NCBI RefSeq assembly: GCF_020217485.1
Contig: NZ_JAEKMI010000002.1
Span: 124,001-188,000, forward strand
Reading direction: 5' to 3'
Source: Mycobacterium sp. WUMAC-067
GTDB taxonomy: Bacteria; Actinomycetota; Actinomycetes; Mycobacteriales; Mycobacteriaceae
DNA length: 64,000 nt
In this document: positions 50,386-59,652 of the stretch, piece by piece
Layout: every line of letters starts with the position of its first letter
How positions within the stretch are numbered: the first letter of the stretch is position 1
The notes under the pieces: generated by a model
The model's input: only the letters and a program-made list of their open reading frames with translations
The model's database searches: none
What the model was told of the DNA's origin: nothing
Position numbers and translations under genes: made by a program

Positions 50386-51207
50386 TCAGTACTGCGTCGA
50401 GCCCTGATCGACGGGGATCTGCGCGGCGGTGACCTTGCGGGACTCGTCGCTGGCCAGCCAGCACACGGTGTCGGCGATCTCCTCCGGCTCGGCGATCCAG
50501 TCCGGCAGGAACGGGGTGAGGACGTGCGACAGCTGCGGGTTGGTCTCCATCGTCTTGCCCACCGCCGTGACCATGTCACCCGACCCCATCGGAGTGTTCA
50601 CCGGGCCCGGGTGGACGCTGTTGACCCGGATCGAGTGCTTGCCCAACTCGGCGGCGAACGCCCGCGCCAGCCCGGTGACGGCGTGCTTGCTGGCGGTGTA
50701 GTGAATCATGAACGGCTGCATCTTCATCCCGGCAGCGGAACTGATCAGGATGATGGAGCCGCCGCGGCCGCCGTCGATGATCTTGTCCGCGCCGGCCATC
50801 ACGGTGTTCCACGTGCCGGTCACGTTGATGTCCATGACGTCCCGGAAGTCTTCCGGCGTGATGTCGTCCCATGCCTGCGGCGCCGCGACCCCGGCGTTGG
50901 CGACGATGATGTCCAACCGGCCCAGCGCGGCGACACCGTCCGCGACGACCTTTCGCAGTCCGTCGAAGTCGCGCGTGTCCACGACCGACGCGATGATGCG
51001 GCGGTTCGATTCTTCGACCAGGCGAACGGTTTCGCTCAGGTCGTCCGGGCTCGCCGGGTCGTAAGGTACGCAGGACGGCAGCTTGCCGGCGATGTCGACG
51101 GCAATGATGTCCGCGCCTTCGGAGGCCATGCGCACCGCGTGTGCCCGGCCCTGGCCGCGCGCCGCGCCGGTAATCAATGCCACTTTTCCGGCAAGCCTGC
51201 CTGCCAT
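50386..51207 (-). CDS. Mycofactocin-type short-chain dehydrogenase (SDR)
   Basis: 273 residues. NAD-binding GAARGQGRAHAVRMASEGADII and the catalytic Ser/Tyr/Lys (SAAGMKM..., Y170xxxK174 in HYTASKH) are intact. The long insert after the second strand (DIAGKLPSCVPYDPASPDDL) is the mark of mycofactocin-linked SDRs such as carveol-dehydrogenase-like enzymes, which keep NAD bound and pass electrons to mycofactocin. It probably oxidises an alcohol. The ATG overlaps the acyl-CoA dehydrogenase stop by one base (TAATG), so the two are coupled. Confidence 0.92.
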   Translation of the reverse strand: MAGRLAGKVALITGAARGQGRAHAVRMASEGADIIAVDIAGKLPSCVPYDPASPDDLSETVRLVEESNRRIIASVVDTRDFDGLRKVVADGVAALGRLDIIVANAGVAAPQAWDDITPEDFRDVMDINVTGTWNTVMAGADKIIDGGRGGSIILISSAAGMKMQPFMIHYTASKHAVTGLARAFAAELGKHSIRVNSVHPGPVNTPMGSGDMVTAVGKTMETNPQLSHVLTPFLPDWIAEPEEIADTVCWLASDESRKVTAAQIPVDQGSTQY

Positions 51208-52400
51208 TAACGCTCCTTCGTTGTGCTGGTCCGCCCCGCCGCCTTGACCAGGTTCGATCCGATGATCAGACGCTGAATCTCGCTGGTGCCCTCGTAGAGC
51301 CGCAGCAGGCGCACGTCGCGGTAAATGCGCTCGACCACAACGCCACGCATGTAGCCGCTGCCGCCGTGGATCTGCACCGCGAGATCCGCGACGTTGCCGG
51401 CCATTTCGGTGCAGAACAGCTTGGCCGCCGACGGGGCGATCCTGCGGTCCTGATCGGTGACCCATAGCCGCGCCGCGTCCCGCACCAGCGCGCGGCCGGC
51501 CATCACGCCGGCCTGCTGGTCGGCGAGCATCGCCTGCACCAACTGGAAGCTTCCGATCGGCGCCCCGCCCTGCGTCGCGGTGGCGGCATACGCGACGGAT
51601 TCGTCGAGCGCGCGTTGGGCGGCGCCCACGGCGAGGGCGGCGATGTGTACCCGGCCGCGGGCCAGCGAGGTCATCGCCGCCCGATAGCCGATGTCTTCGC
51701 TGCCGCCGATCAGCGCGCCGTCGTCCACCCGGACATCGTCGAAGACGACGTCGGCGGTCCACGCGCCTTCCTGGCCCATCTTGGCGTCCTTGGCACCAAC
51801 CTGCACGCCGGCGGCATCGGCCGGAACCAAAAAGACCGCGATCCCGGGTCCCTTGTCGTCGGCCGGGCGGGTGCGGGCGAACACCACGAAAAGGTTGGCG
51901 ACGGGCGCGTTGGTGATGAACCGCTTCTGCCCGGAGATCACCCAATTGTCGCCGTCGCGAACCGCTTTGGTGCGCAGGCCGGCGGGGTTCGATCCGGCGC
52001 CGGGTTCGGTCAGCGCGAAGGAGGCGACGACGTCGCCGGACGCGATCGACTCCAACCAGCGCGACTTCTGTTCGTCGGTGCCGAACCCGACCAAGACCTG
52101 TCCGGCGATGCCGTTGTTGGTGCCGAACATCGACCGCAGCGCCAGCGACGTGTAGCCCAGCTCCATCGCCAGCTCGACGTCTTGCATCAGGTTGAGGCCG
52201 AGGCCGCCCCATTCCTGGGGGATCGCGTAGCCGAACAGGCCCATCCTCTTGGCCTCATCGCGCAGGTCGTCGGGGACGCGGTCGTCGTCGAGGATCTCCT
52301 GCTCGCGGGGGACGACCGCGCTGCGCACGAATTGCCTTGTCTGAGCCAGGATCTCGCGGAAGTCCTCGTCGGAGACTTCGGCGATTTCGGCGGTGGCCAT
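51207..52400 (-). CDS. Acyl-CoA dehydrogenase
   Basis: 397 residues from the ATG at 52400, with AGGAG 10 bases upstream; a GTG at 52409 has worse spacing. FAD-dependent dehydrogenation of an acyl-CoA is expected. Motifs: [20 protein letters not shown] and [15 protein letters not shown] for FAD and substrate, [21 protein letters not shown], and the catalytic Glu in [10 protein letters not shown]. The substrate is unknown. It heads a two-gene operon with the SDR and is divergent from fabG2, with a palindromic operator-like site between. Confidence 0.93.
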   Translation of the reverse strand: MATAEIAEVSDEDFREILAQTRQFVRSAVVPREQEILDDDRVPDDLRDEAKRMGLFGYAIPQEWGGLGLNLMQDVELAMELGYTSLALRSMFGTNNGIAGQVLVGFGTDEQKSRWLESIASGDVVASFALTEPGAGSNPAGLRTKAVRDGDNWVISGQKRFITNAPVANLFVVFARTRPADDKGPGIAVFLVPADAAGVQVGAKDAKMGQEGAWTADVVFDDVRVDDGALIGGSEDIGYRAAMTSLARGRVHIAALAVGAAQRALDESVAYAATATQGGAPIGSFQLVQAMLADQQAGVMAGRALVRDAARLWVTDQDRRIAPSAAKLFCTEMAGNVADLAVQIHGGSGYMRGVVVERIYRDVRLLRLYEGTSEIQRLIIGSNLVKAAGRTSTTKER

Positions 52401-52457
52401 CGGCTCCACGCTCCTCTCCCGATCCGGGGCACCCCGGTTCAGGGGAGGATCCTATAT

Positions 52458-52472
52458 CAAATATGATATTTG
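52458..52472. promoter_or_regulatory. 15-bp palindrome in the divergent promoter, putative operator
   Basis: CAAATAT-G-ATATTTG, a perfect palindrome with 7-bp arms, AT-rich in a GC-rich setting. It also lies within ATATCA-AATA-TGATAT (52454-52469). It sits in the 122-bp gap between the acyl-CoA dehydrogenase and fabG2. The likely binder is the GntR regulator encoded at 57013. Confidence 0.6.
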
Positions 52473-52522
52473 CCTTGAGGGTGCCCGATGGCGGCGATAA
52501 CAGAGAAGGATGTGTGATCCAG

Positions 52523-53263
52523 GTGGCGTTGTTGACAGGTCAGACCGCGGTAATCACCGGCGGAGCGCAGGGACTCGGTCTGGCCATCGCGGAGCGCTTT
52601 GTCGCCGAGGGGGCGCGGGTCGTTCTCGGCGACGTCAATCTCGAGGAGACCCAGGTGGTGGCCAAGCAGCTGGGCGGTGACGACGTCGCGATCGCGGTGC
52701 GCTGCGATGTCACCCAGTCATCCGACGTCGAGACCCTGATCCAGACCGCGGTCGAGCGGTTCGGCGGCCTGGACATCATGGTCAACAACGCCGGGATCAC
52801 CCGGGACGCGACGATGCGCAAGATGACCGAGGAGCAGTTCGACCAGGTCATCAACGTCCACCTGAAAGGGACCTGGAACGGCACCCGGCTGGCCGCCGCC
52901 ATCATGCGGGAAAACAAGCGCGGCGCCATCATCAACATGTCCTCGGTGTCGGGCAAGGTCGGCATGGTCGGCCAGACCAACTACTCGGCGGCCAAGGCCG
53001 GCATCGTCGGCATGACCAAGGCGGCCGCCAAAGAGCTGGCGTACCTGGGCGTGCGGGTCAACGCGATCGCCCCCGGTTTGATCCGGTCGGCGATGACGGA
53101 GGCCATGCCGCAGCGCATTTGGGATTCGAAGGTGGCCGAGGTGCCGATGGGCCGGGCCGGTGAGCCGAGCGAAGTCGCCAGCGTTGCGCTGTTCCTGGCC
53201 TCCGACCTGTCGTCATACATGACCGGCACCGTCATGGAAATCACCGGCGGCCGACACCTGTGA
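52523..53263 (+). CDS. fabG2: 3-oxoacyl-ACP reductase-like SDR FabG2
   Basis: 246 residues from the GTG at 52523, with GAAGGA about 12 bases upstream; GTG 52514 is also in frame. It aligns closely with M. tuberculosis Rv1350 from [15 protein letters not shown] onwards. NAD(P)-binding [18 protein letters not shown], catalytic Ser in [10 protein letters not shown] and YSAAK are all present. It probably works on 3-hydroxyacyl/3-oxoacyl thioesters. In M. tuberculosis it follows irtB directly. Here it starts a four-gene catabolic run with thiolase, CoA transferase and acyl-CoA dehydrogenase. Confidence 0.93.
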   Translation: MALLTGQTAVITGGAQGLGLAIAERFVAEGARVVLGDVNLEETQVVAKQLGGDDVAIAVRCDVTQSSDVETLIQTAVERFGGLDIMVNNAGITRDATMRKMTEEQFDQVINVHLKGTWNGTRLAAAIMRENKRGAIINMSSVSGKVGMVGQTNYSAAKAGIVGMTKAAAKELAYLGVRVNAIAPGLIRSAMTEAMPQRIWDSKVAEVPMGRAGEPSEVASVALFLASDLSSYMTGTVMEITGGRHL

Positions 53264-53374
53264 GAACCCCCGCGAGCAGTCCCCCGCAAGCGGGAGGTGC
53301 CCCCGGCAAAATCGCACAAATCTTGCCGCATCAATGCGATTCTGCGTCTGCTCGGCATCAGGACAGGAGTCACA

Positions 53375-54592
53375 ATGCGTGAAACCGTCATCTGTGAGCC
53401 GGTGCGGACGCCGATCGGCCGCTACGGCGGAATGTTCAAGGCGCTCAGCGCCGTCGATCTCGGTGTCACCGCCCTGAAGGGTCTGCTCGGGCGAACCGGG
53501 CTGGCGCCCGACGCCGTGCAAGACGTGATCCTCGGCCACTGCTATCCCAACAGCGATGCGCCGGCGATCGGGCGCGTGGTGGCGCTGGATTCCGGCCTGC
53601 CGGTGACGGTTCCGGGCATGCAGGTCGACCGGCGTTGCGGTTCGGGCCTGCAAGCGGTGATCCAGGCGTGCCTGCAGGTGGGGAATGGCGACCACGATCT
53701 CGTCGTCGCCGGGGGCTGCGAAAGCATGAGCAACGTCGCCTTCTACTCCACCGATATGCGCTGGGGCGGAGCCCGCGGCGGCGTCCAGGTCCACGACGGG
53801 CTGGCGCGCGGACGCACGACGGCCGGCGGGCGGCACTACCCGGTGCCGGGCGGAATGCTGGAGACCGCCGAGAATTTGCGCCGCCAGTACGGCATTTCGC
53901 GCCAGGAGCAAGACGAGCTGGCGGTGCGGTCGCATCAGCGCGCGGTGGCGGCGCAAAAGCATGGCATCCTGGCTGACGAGATCATTCCGGTTGCCGTCCC
54001 CACGCGCAGCGGCGAGGAAGTCATCGACACCGACGAGCACCCGCGCGCGGACACGTCGGTGGAGTCGTTGGGCAAGCTCAAACCCGTTCTGCTGAAGGAG
54101 GACCCGGAGGCGACGGTCACGGCCGGCAACTCCAGCGGGCAGAACGACGCGGCGTCCCTGTGCGTGGTGACCACACCGGAGAAAGCCGACGCGTACGGAC
54201 TGACGCCGTTGGTGCGCCTCGTGTCCTGGGGGGTGGCGGGGGTGGCGCCCAACATCATGGGCATCGGGCCGGTCCCCGCGACGGAGGTGGCGCTGTCCAA
54301 GGCGAACCTGGCGCTGTCGGACATCGACCTCATCGAGCTCAACGAAGCCTTTGCCGCGCAAGCGCTTGCGGTGATGCGGGAATGGAATTTCGGCGCGGCC
54401 GACCATGGGCGCACCAATGTGCACGGTTCGGGAATCTCGCTGGGCCACCCGGTGGGCGCCACGGGCGGACGGATGCTCGCCACGCTGGCGCGCGAGCTCG
54501 ATCGCCGGCAGGCGCGCTACGGGCTGGAGACCATGTGCATCGGCGGCGGCCAGGGACTTGCCGCCATCTTCGAACGGGTCGCATCGAGATGA
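53375..54592 (+). CDS. Acetyl-CoA acetyltransferase (thiolase)
   Basis: 405 residues from the ATG at 53375, after GGACAGGAG. The nucleophilic Cys lies in VDRRCGSGLQAV (about residue 90), the His in LGHPVGATGGRM, and the second Cys in ETMCIGGGQGLAA. It cleaves or condenses beta-ketoacyl-CoA. Its stop overlaps the start of the CoA transferase by 4 bp. It is a paralogue, not a copy, of FadA4 (18317-19498). Confidence 0.94.
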   Translation: MRETVICEPVRTPIGRYGGMFKALSAVDLGVTALKGLLGRTGLAPDAVQDVILGHCYPNSDAPAIGRVVALDSGLPVTVPGMQVDRRCGSGLQAVIQACLQVGNGDHDLVVAGGCESMSNVAFYSTDMRWGGARGGVQVHDGLARGRTTAGGRHYPVPGGMLETAENLRRQYGISRQEQDELAVRSHQRAVAAQKHGILADEIIPVAVPTRSGEEVIDTDEHPRADTSVESLGKLKPVLLKEDPEATVTAGNSSGQNDAASLCVVTTPEKADAYGLTPLVRLVSWGVAGVAPNIMGIGPVPATEVALSKANLALSDIDLIELNEAFAAQALAVMREWNFGAADHGRTNVHGSGISLGHPVGATGGRMLATLARELDRRQARYGLETMCIGGGQGLAAIFERVASR

Positions 54593-55791
54593 CCGAACCC
54601 GGGTTACCTCTGAACGGCCTCACCGTGGTCGAGGTGTCCAGCTTCGTCGCCGCGCCCCTGTGCGGCATGACGCTGAATCAGCTTGGCGCAGAGGTGATCC
54701 GGGTCGACCCGATCGGCGGTGCGTCCGACGTGCAACGCTGGCCGCTGTCGGCGGACGGTACGTCGATCTACTGGACCGGCCTGAACAAGGGAAAGCGTTC
54801 GGCCACCATCGATCTGCGCTCCGAAGACGGCCAGGCATTGGTTCAGCGGTTGATTGTCGAGGGCGACGGCATCGTCGTGACCAACGCCGCCGGGCTGTCC
54901 TGGCTGAGCCACGACGTCCTGGCGGCCCAGCGCCCCGACGTCATCCACGTCCAGTTAGTCGGGCGCGGTGACGGTTCTACGGGCGTGGATTACACGGTCA
55001 ACGCAGGGCTGGGCTATCCGCTCGTCACGGGCCCCGCCGATCATGCCGGTCCGATCAATCACGTCTTGCCGGCCTGGGATGTGTGCTGCGGACTGTACGC
55101 CGCGCTGTCGGTCGTCACCGCCGTCCACCGCCGTGACAAGTCCGGGGCGGGGACGCGGATCAGCCTGGCGCTGGAGGACGTGGCGCTGGCCACCGCCGCC
55201 AATTTGGGGTTGCTCACCGAGCCGCAAGTCAATGGGACGCAACGGGAACGGCTGGGCAACGCCATCTACGGCCAGTACGGGCAGGACTTCACCTGTCGTG
55301 ACGGCGCCCGGTTCATGGTCGTCACCCTCACCAAGCGGCACTTCCGCGATCTGGTCGAGGTCACGGGTACCGGCGCCGCGGTGTCGGCGCTCGCCGAGGC
55401 GCTCGAGGTGGATTTCGGATCCGAAGGCGATCGGTACCGGTACCAGGATGTGCTGTCCGGGCTGTTCGCCACCTGGTTCAGCGATCACAGCGCCGACGAG
55501 GTCACCGCCGCTCTGTCGGAGACCACGGTGCTGTTCGAGCGGTACCGAACCTTCGCCGAGGTCGCGGCGGGGCCGAAAGTCGCTGATAATCCGCTGTTTT
55601 CGCGATTGCATCAACCGGGTCTCGGCGACTACTTCGCGCCCGGCCTGCCGGCCGCGTTCGACGGCGCCCATCCCGCCAGCGCGCCCGCGCCCGCTTTGGG
55701 ACAAGACACCGCCCAGGTCCTCCAGCGGGTCTTGGGGCTGACCACCGCCGACGTCGAGCGCCTGACGGACGCTAAGACGATCGCGGGCTGA
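54589..55791 (+). CDS. Class III (CaiB/BaiF) CoA transferase
   Basis: 400 residues. N-terminal LTVVEVSSFVAAPLCGMTLNQLGAEVIRVD and GLNKGKRSATIDLRSEDG are signature segments of the family III transferases, and VDYTVNAGLGYPLVTG carries the likely catalytic Asp. It should move CoA between carboxylic acids, activating a substrate without ATP. It overlaps the thiolase by 4 bp and precedes an acyl-CoA dehydrogenase. The donor and acceptor are unknown. Confidence 0.92.
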   Translation: MTEPGLPLNGLTVVEVSSFVAAPLCGMTLNQLGAEVIRVDPIGGASDVQRWPLSADGTSIYWTGLNKGKRSATIDLRSEDGQALVQRLIVEGDGIVVTNAAGLSWLSHDVLAAQRPDVIHVQLVGRGDGSTGVDYTVNAGLGYPLVTGPADHAGPINHVLPAWDVCCGLYAALSVVTAVHRRDKSGAGTRISLALEDVALATAANLGLLTEPQVNGTQRERLGNAIYGQYGQDFTCRDGARFMVVTLTKRHFRDLVEVTGTGAAVSALAEALEVDFGSEGDRYRYQDVLSGLFATWFSDHSADEVTAALSETTVLFERYRTFAEVAAGPKVADNPLFSRLHQPGLGDYFAPGLPAAFDGAHPASAPAPALGQDTAQVLQRVLGLTTADVERLTDAKTIAG

Positions 55792-55814
55792 GCGGCCGGA
55801 AGGGAACCACGCAC

Positions 55815-57008
55815 ATGACCAAACTCGCCCAGACGCTCGGATTGACCGACGTCCAGACCGAGATCATCGCCACCGTACGGCAATTCGTCGAGAAGGAAGT
55901 CATCCCCAACGCGGTTGAGCTGGAGCGCGCCGACACCTACCCGCAGGCCATCGTCGACCAGATGCGTGACATGGGCCTGTTCGGTCTGATGATTCCCGAG
56001 GAGTACGGCGGCCTGGGGGAATCGCTGCTGACCTACGCCCTGTGCGTCGAAGAGCTTGCGCGCGGGTGGATGAGCGTGTCCGGGGTGCTCAACACCCATT
56101 TCATCGTGGCGTACATGCTGCGCCAGCACGGCACCGACGAGCAGAAGCAACGGTTCCTGCCGCGCATGGCGGCCGGTGAGACTCGCGGCGCCTTCTCGAT
56201 GTCGGAGCCCGAGCTGGGCTCGGACGTTGCCGCGATCCGGACTCGGGCGCGACGCAACGACGACGGCTCCTACACGATCGACGGCCAGAAAATGTGGCTG
56301 ACCAACGGCGCCACCTCAACGCTGGTGGCGACGCTGGTGCGCACCGACGAGGGCTCGGACAAGCCGCACCGCAATCTGACCGCCTTCCTGGTCGAGAAGC
56401 CGGTCGGCTTCGGCGAAGTCGTTCCGGGCCTGCGCATCCCGGGCAAGATCGACAAGCTGGGCTACAAGGGCATCGATACCACCGAGATGATTTTCGACGG
56501 CTACCAGGCCAGCGCCGATGACGTCCTCGGCGGGGCGACGGGGCAGGGCTTTGTCCAGATGATGGACGGCATCGAGGTCGGTCGTGTCAACGTGTCGGCC
56601 CGCGCGTGTGGGGTCGGGATTCGCGCTTTCGAGCTCGCGGTGCGCTACGCACAACAACGGGAGACCTTCGGCAAGCCGATCGCCGAGCATCAGGCCATCG
56701 CCTTCCAGCTGGCGGAGATGGCGACCAAAGTCGAAGCCGCACACCTGATGATGGTGAACGCGGCACGGTTGAAGGACTCGGGGGAGCGCAACGACGTCGC
56801 CGCCGGAATGGCCAAGTACCTGTGCAGCGAGTACTGCGCCGAGGTCACCCAGCAGAGCTTCCGGATCCACGGTGGTTACGGCTATTCCAAGGAATACGAG
56901 ATCGAGCGGCTGATGCGTGACGCGCCATTTCTACTCATCGGCGAGGGAACCAGCGAGATCCAGAAGAACATCATCAGCAAGCGACTGCTCGCCGAATATC
57001 AGGTGTGA
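55815..57008 (+). CDS. Acyl-CoA dehydrogenase
   Basis: 397 residues from the ATG at 55815, after GGAAGGGAACC. FAD-binding FSMSEPELGSDVAAIRTRAR and WLTNGATSTLVATLV, IHGGYGYSKEYEIERLMRDA, and the catalytic Glu in IGEGTSEIQKN are all intact. It is a different subfamily from the enzyme at 51207-52400. Directly followed by the GntR regulator (4 bp after the stop), so the regulator may be in the same operon. Confidence 0.94.
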   Translation: MTKLAQTLGLTDVQTEIIATVRQFVEKEVIPNAVELERADTYPQAIVDQMRDMGLFGLMIPEEYGGLGESLLTYALCVEELARGWMSVSGVLNTHFIVAYMLRQHGTDEQKQRFLPRMAAGETRGAFSMSEPELGSDVAAIRTRARRNDDGSYTIDGQKMWLTNGATSTLVATLVRTDEGSDKPHRNLTAFLVEKPVGFGEVVPGLRIPGKIDKLGYKGIDTTEMIFDGYQASADDVLGGATGQGFVQMMDGIEVGRVNVSARACGVGIRAFELAVRYAQQRETFGKPIAEHQAIAFQLAEMATKVEAAHLMMVNAARLKDSGERNDVAAGMAKYLCSEYCAEVTQQSFRIHGGYGYSKEYEIERLMRDAPFLLIGEGTSEIQKNIISKRLLAEYQV

Positions 57009-57012
57009 AACG

Positions 57013-57687
57013 ATGAGTGTTCCGGATTTCGCTGCGCGCCCTCAACTTTCCGAGGACGTTGCGCGCTTGATCCGCAGCAGGATCTTCGATGGCACCTATG
57101 CCGCCGGGTCGTACGTCCGGCTCGACCAGCTGGCCGCGGAGCTGGGCATCAGTGTCACACCGGTGCGTGAGGCGCTGTTCGCGTTGCGCGCCGAAGGATT
57201 GATCGCCCAGCAGCCGCGCCGGGGTTTCGTGGTGTTGCCGGTCACCGGCCGCGACGTCACGGACGTGGCGAATGTGCAGGCGCATGTGGGAGGCGAGCTG
57301 GCCGCGCGGGCCGCGCTCAACATCACCGACGACCAGCTACGCGAGCTCAAACAGATCCAGGCGCAGCTGGAGGATGCCTATGCCGGCGATGAGCACGAGC
57401 ACACCGTTGGCCTGAACCACGAATTTCACCGGGCCATCAACATCGCCGCCGATTCGCCGAAGCTGGCGCAGCTGATGTCGCAGATCACCCGCTATGCACC
57501 CGAATCGGTGTTTCCCGCCATCGAGGGCTGGCCCGAGCAGTCCATGAAGGACCATCGGCGGATCTTGTCCGCGCTGAAAAAGCGTGACGGCGAGCTGGCG
57601 CGGGCGGCCATGTCGGAACATCTCGCCGCCGGCGCGATTCCGTTGATCGATCACCTCGTCGCGCGCGGTGTGGTGGTGGAGGAATAG
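57013..57687 (+). CDS. GntR family (FCD-type) transcriptional regulator
   Basis: 224 residues. The N-terminal winged helix (about 12-75) reads LIRSRIFDGTYAAGSYVRLDQLAAELGISVTPVREALFALRAEGLI. The C-terminal helical ligand domain (about 85-215) has the His-rich metal site of FCD proteins (LNHEFHRAI, KDHRRIL, EHLAAGA). A carboxylate or acyl-CoA ligand is typical. It is the last gene of the fabG2 operon. The palindrome at 52458-52472 is a natural candidate operator. Confidence 0.93.
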   Translation: MSVPDFAARPQLSEDVARLIRSRIFDGTYAAGSYVRLDQLAAELGISVTPVREALFALRAEGLIAQQPRRGFVVLPVTGRDVTDVANVQAHVGGELAARAALNITDDQLRELKQIQAQLEDAYAGDEHEHTVGLNHEFHRAINIAADSPKLAQLMSQITRYAPESVFPAIEGWPEQSMKDHRRILSALKKRDGELARAAMSEHLAAGAIPLIDHLVARGVVVEE

Positions 57688-57763
57688 CCACCACCATCCC
57701 TTGTCGCACAGCCGGGTTCGGCCTACGCTGCGATCAGGGTGGGCGACGGACGGAGAGAACAAG

Positions 57764-58126
57764 ATGCCCGCAACGCTTCGCGCATCGGCCCTATTCGTTG
57801 CAACGCTGACAGGCCTCGCCCTCGCCGCGCCGGCCCGCGCCGACCAAATCGACCCGATCCCCGGCAACGGTGTGTTTGTCGTGGGGCCCGATATCGCGCC
57901 GGGCCTCTACCACACGGGCGGCTCGGGTTCGGCCTTCGGCGTGTGGATAAACAATGTGCCGACGCAGGACTCGATGTGTTCGTGGTTCACCTACAGCACC
58001 CCTGATGCGAACAAGGACCATGTGCTGCAGACGAATACCTCCATCGGCCCGATGTACGCCAACATCAATTCCGCCGTCAAGGCCTTCGAGTCGCAGAACT
58101 GTCAACCCTGGACGCGGGTCCCCTAG
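57764..58126 (+). CDS. Secreted protein, DUF-type, signal peptide
   Basis: 120 residues. A Sec signal peptide (MPATLRASALFVATLTGLALAAPARA) likely cut after ARA-DQ. The mature part has GNGVFVVGPDIAPGLYHTGG and two Cys (about residues 73 and 113) that could pair. It resembles small secreted mycobacterial proteins with the GVF-VG-DI-PG-Y motif, whose role is unknown. Its stop overlaps the convergent acyl-CoA ligase by 4 bp. CGGAGAGAAC precedes the ATG. Confidence 0.8.
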   Translation: MPATLRASALFVATLTGLALAAPARADQIDPIPGNGVFVVGPDIAPGLYHTGGSGSAFGVWINNVPTQDSMCSWFTYSTPDANKDHVLQTNTSIGPMYANINSAVKAFESQNCQPWTRVP

Positions 58127-59652
58127 GACCGGTTCGCGTCGATCAACATCTCCCGCAGCCGGCGGACGTCGACCTTTCCGGTGCCGCCGCGCGGAACGTC
58201 GTCGTCGGAGTTCAGCAGCAGCCACACCGTGGGTACCTTGAAGGCGCTCAGCAACTTTCGAGCCGATGCCTGAAGATGCTCGGGGGTGAGCGCGTCGTCG
58301 CACACCACCGCCGCGCCGACCCGTTCGCCCGCCGCGCCGGGCACATTGGTGACGAGGGCGTTGCCGACGCCGTCGATGGTGCGTAGCGCGCGCTCCACCT
58401 CGCTGGGGTAGACGGTCGCACCGCTGACTTTGAACATGTCGTCGGATCGCCCGTGGTAGAACAGGAATCCCTGCTCGTCGAGGTGGCCGAGGTCACCGGT
58501 CGAATAGAAGCCGTCGGGGGTGAAGAGCTCTTCGCGACGGCGGCCGCAGATGCCGCGCAGGGTGTGCGGTCCGCGGATCTGGATCATGCCGGCGGTTCCC
58601 GCCGTGGCGGGCTCGCCGCTTTCGGGGTCGACGATGCGGACTTCCATGCCGGGAAACGGCTTTCCGCAGCTTCCCCACGCCGTCGCGGGCATGTCCGTGT
58701 CGGCGGGGTAGCCGCAATACGACCCGAATGCCTCGGTCATGCCGAACAGCGTCGCGCGCGCCCCGGGCTGAGCGCGCCGCTCCGGCGGCAACAGGGCTTC
58801 GAGGCTGCCGGGTCGCAGCGCCGAGAGATCAACGCCGACCGAGTTGGCGTGCCGTGCCAGTGCCTCGGCCTGATCGGGCCAGCCGCGAAACAGGGTGACC
58901 CGTTCGCGCTCCAGCAGTCGCAGGGTGGTTTCGGGCCGGGGGGTCTCTTCGGTCACCAGGGTGGCACCGGCCAGCAGGACGGACAGGATTCCACTGCCGA
59001 ACCCGCCCACCCAGAAGAACGGCATCGGCAGATACAGGCGGGTTTCGGCGGTGATGCAGCGCGCCGCCAGCCCCGACTGCACGGCGCCCAACGCGTTGCC
59101 GTGCGAGTGCAAAACCCCCTTGGGCGATCCGCTACTGCCCGAGGTGAACATGATCACCAGTGGGTCGGCGGGGGTGACCGTTTCGGTCATCGCGTCGATG
59201 ATCCGGCGGGCCCGGTCGCTCGCGGGTGCGCTATCGAGCCGATCGGTCGACCAAACCTGCTGCAACGCCGGAAGTTCGGATCTCCCCACGGTCCTCAGGT
59301 CGTCGAGATAGCGATGCCCGCGGAATTCCTCGACGCTCACCAGGAACTGGACGGCGGCGACCCGCAGCTGCGCGACGAGTTCGCGGGGCTGCAGCAACGT
59401 GCTCAGTGGCACCAGGACGGCGCCGATGCGGGTCAGCGCGACGGCGATCTGTACCCAGCGGGTGCCATTGGGCATGATCAATCCGACCCGCGTGCCCTTG
59501 CCCACGCCCGCCTCGACGAACACCGCGGCCAAATCGCTTGTAGTGACATCGAGTTCGCGGTAGCTGAGCCGCGTCGCGGGATCGATCACCATCGGTGTGT
59601 CCGCATTGTGCTGGGCACGAAACCTCACCAGTTGGTCGATGGTGCTAGGCAT
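58123..59652 (-). CDS. AMP-forming acyl-CoA ligase
   Basis: 509 residues. ANL superfamily: P-loop FTSGSSGSPKGVLHSHGN, adenine-binding LFGMTEAFGSY, YSTGDLGHLDEQGFLFYHGRSDDM with the hinge and the C-terminal GGTGKVDVRRLRE with the catalytic Lys. It activates a carboxylic acid to an acyl-AMP and then to an acyl-CoA. It is the last gene of the minus-strand operon and overlaps the preceding ligase by 8 bp. Substrate unknown. Confidence 0.93.
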   Translation of the reverse strand: MPSTIDQLVRFRAQHNADTPMVIDPATRLSYRELDVTTSDLAAVFVEAGVGKGTRVGLIMPNGTRWVQIAVALTRIGAVLVPLSTLLQPRELVAQLRVAAVQFLVSVEEFRGHRYLDDLRTVGRSELPALQQVWSTDRLDSAPASDRARRIIDAMTETVTPADPLVIMFTSGSSGSPKGVLHSHGNALGAVQSGLAARCITAETRLYLPMPFFWVGGFGSGILSVLLAGATLVTEETPRPETTLRLLERERVTLFRGWPDQAEALARHANSVGVDLSALRPGSLEALLPPERRAQPGARATLFGMTEAFGSYCGYPADTDMPATAWGSCGKPFPGMEVRIVDPESGEPATAGTAGMIQIRGPHTLRGICGRRREELFTPDGFYSTGDLGHLDEQGFLFYHGRSDDMFKVSGATVYPSEVERALRTIDGVGNALVTNVPGAAGERVGAAVVCDDALTPEHLQASARKLLSAFKVPTVWLLLNSDDDVPRGGTGKVDVRRLREMLIDANRS

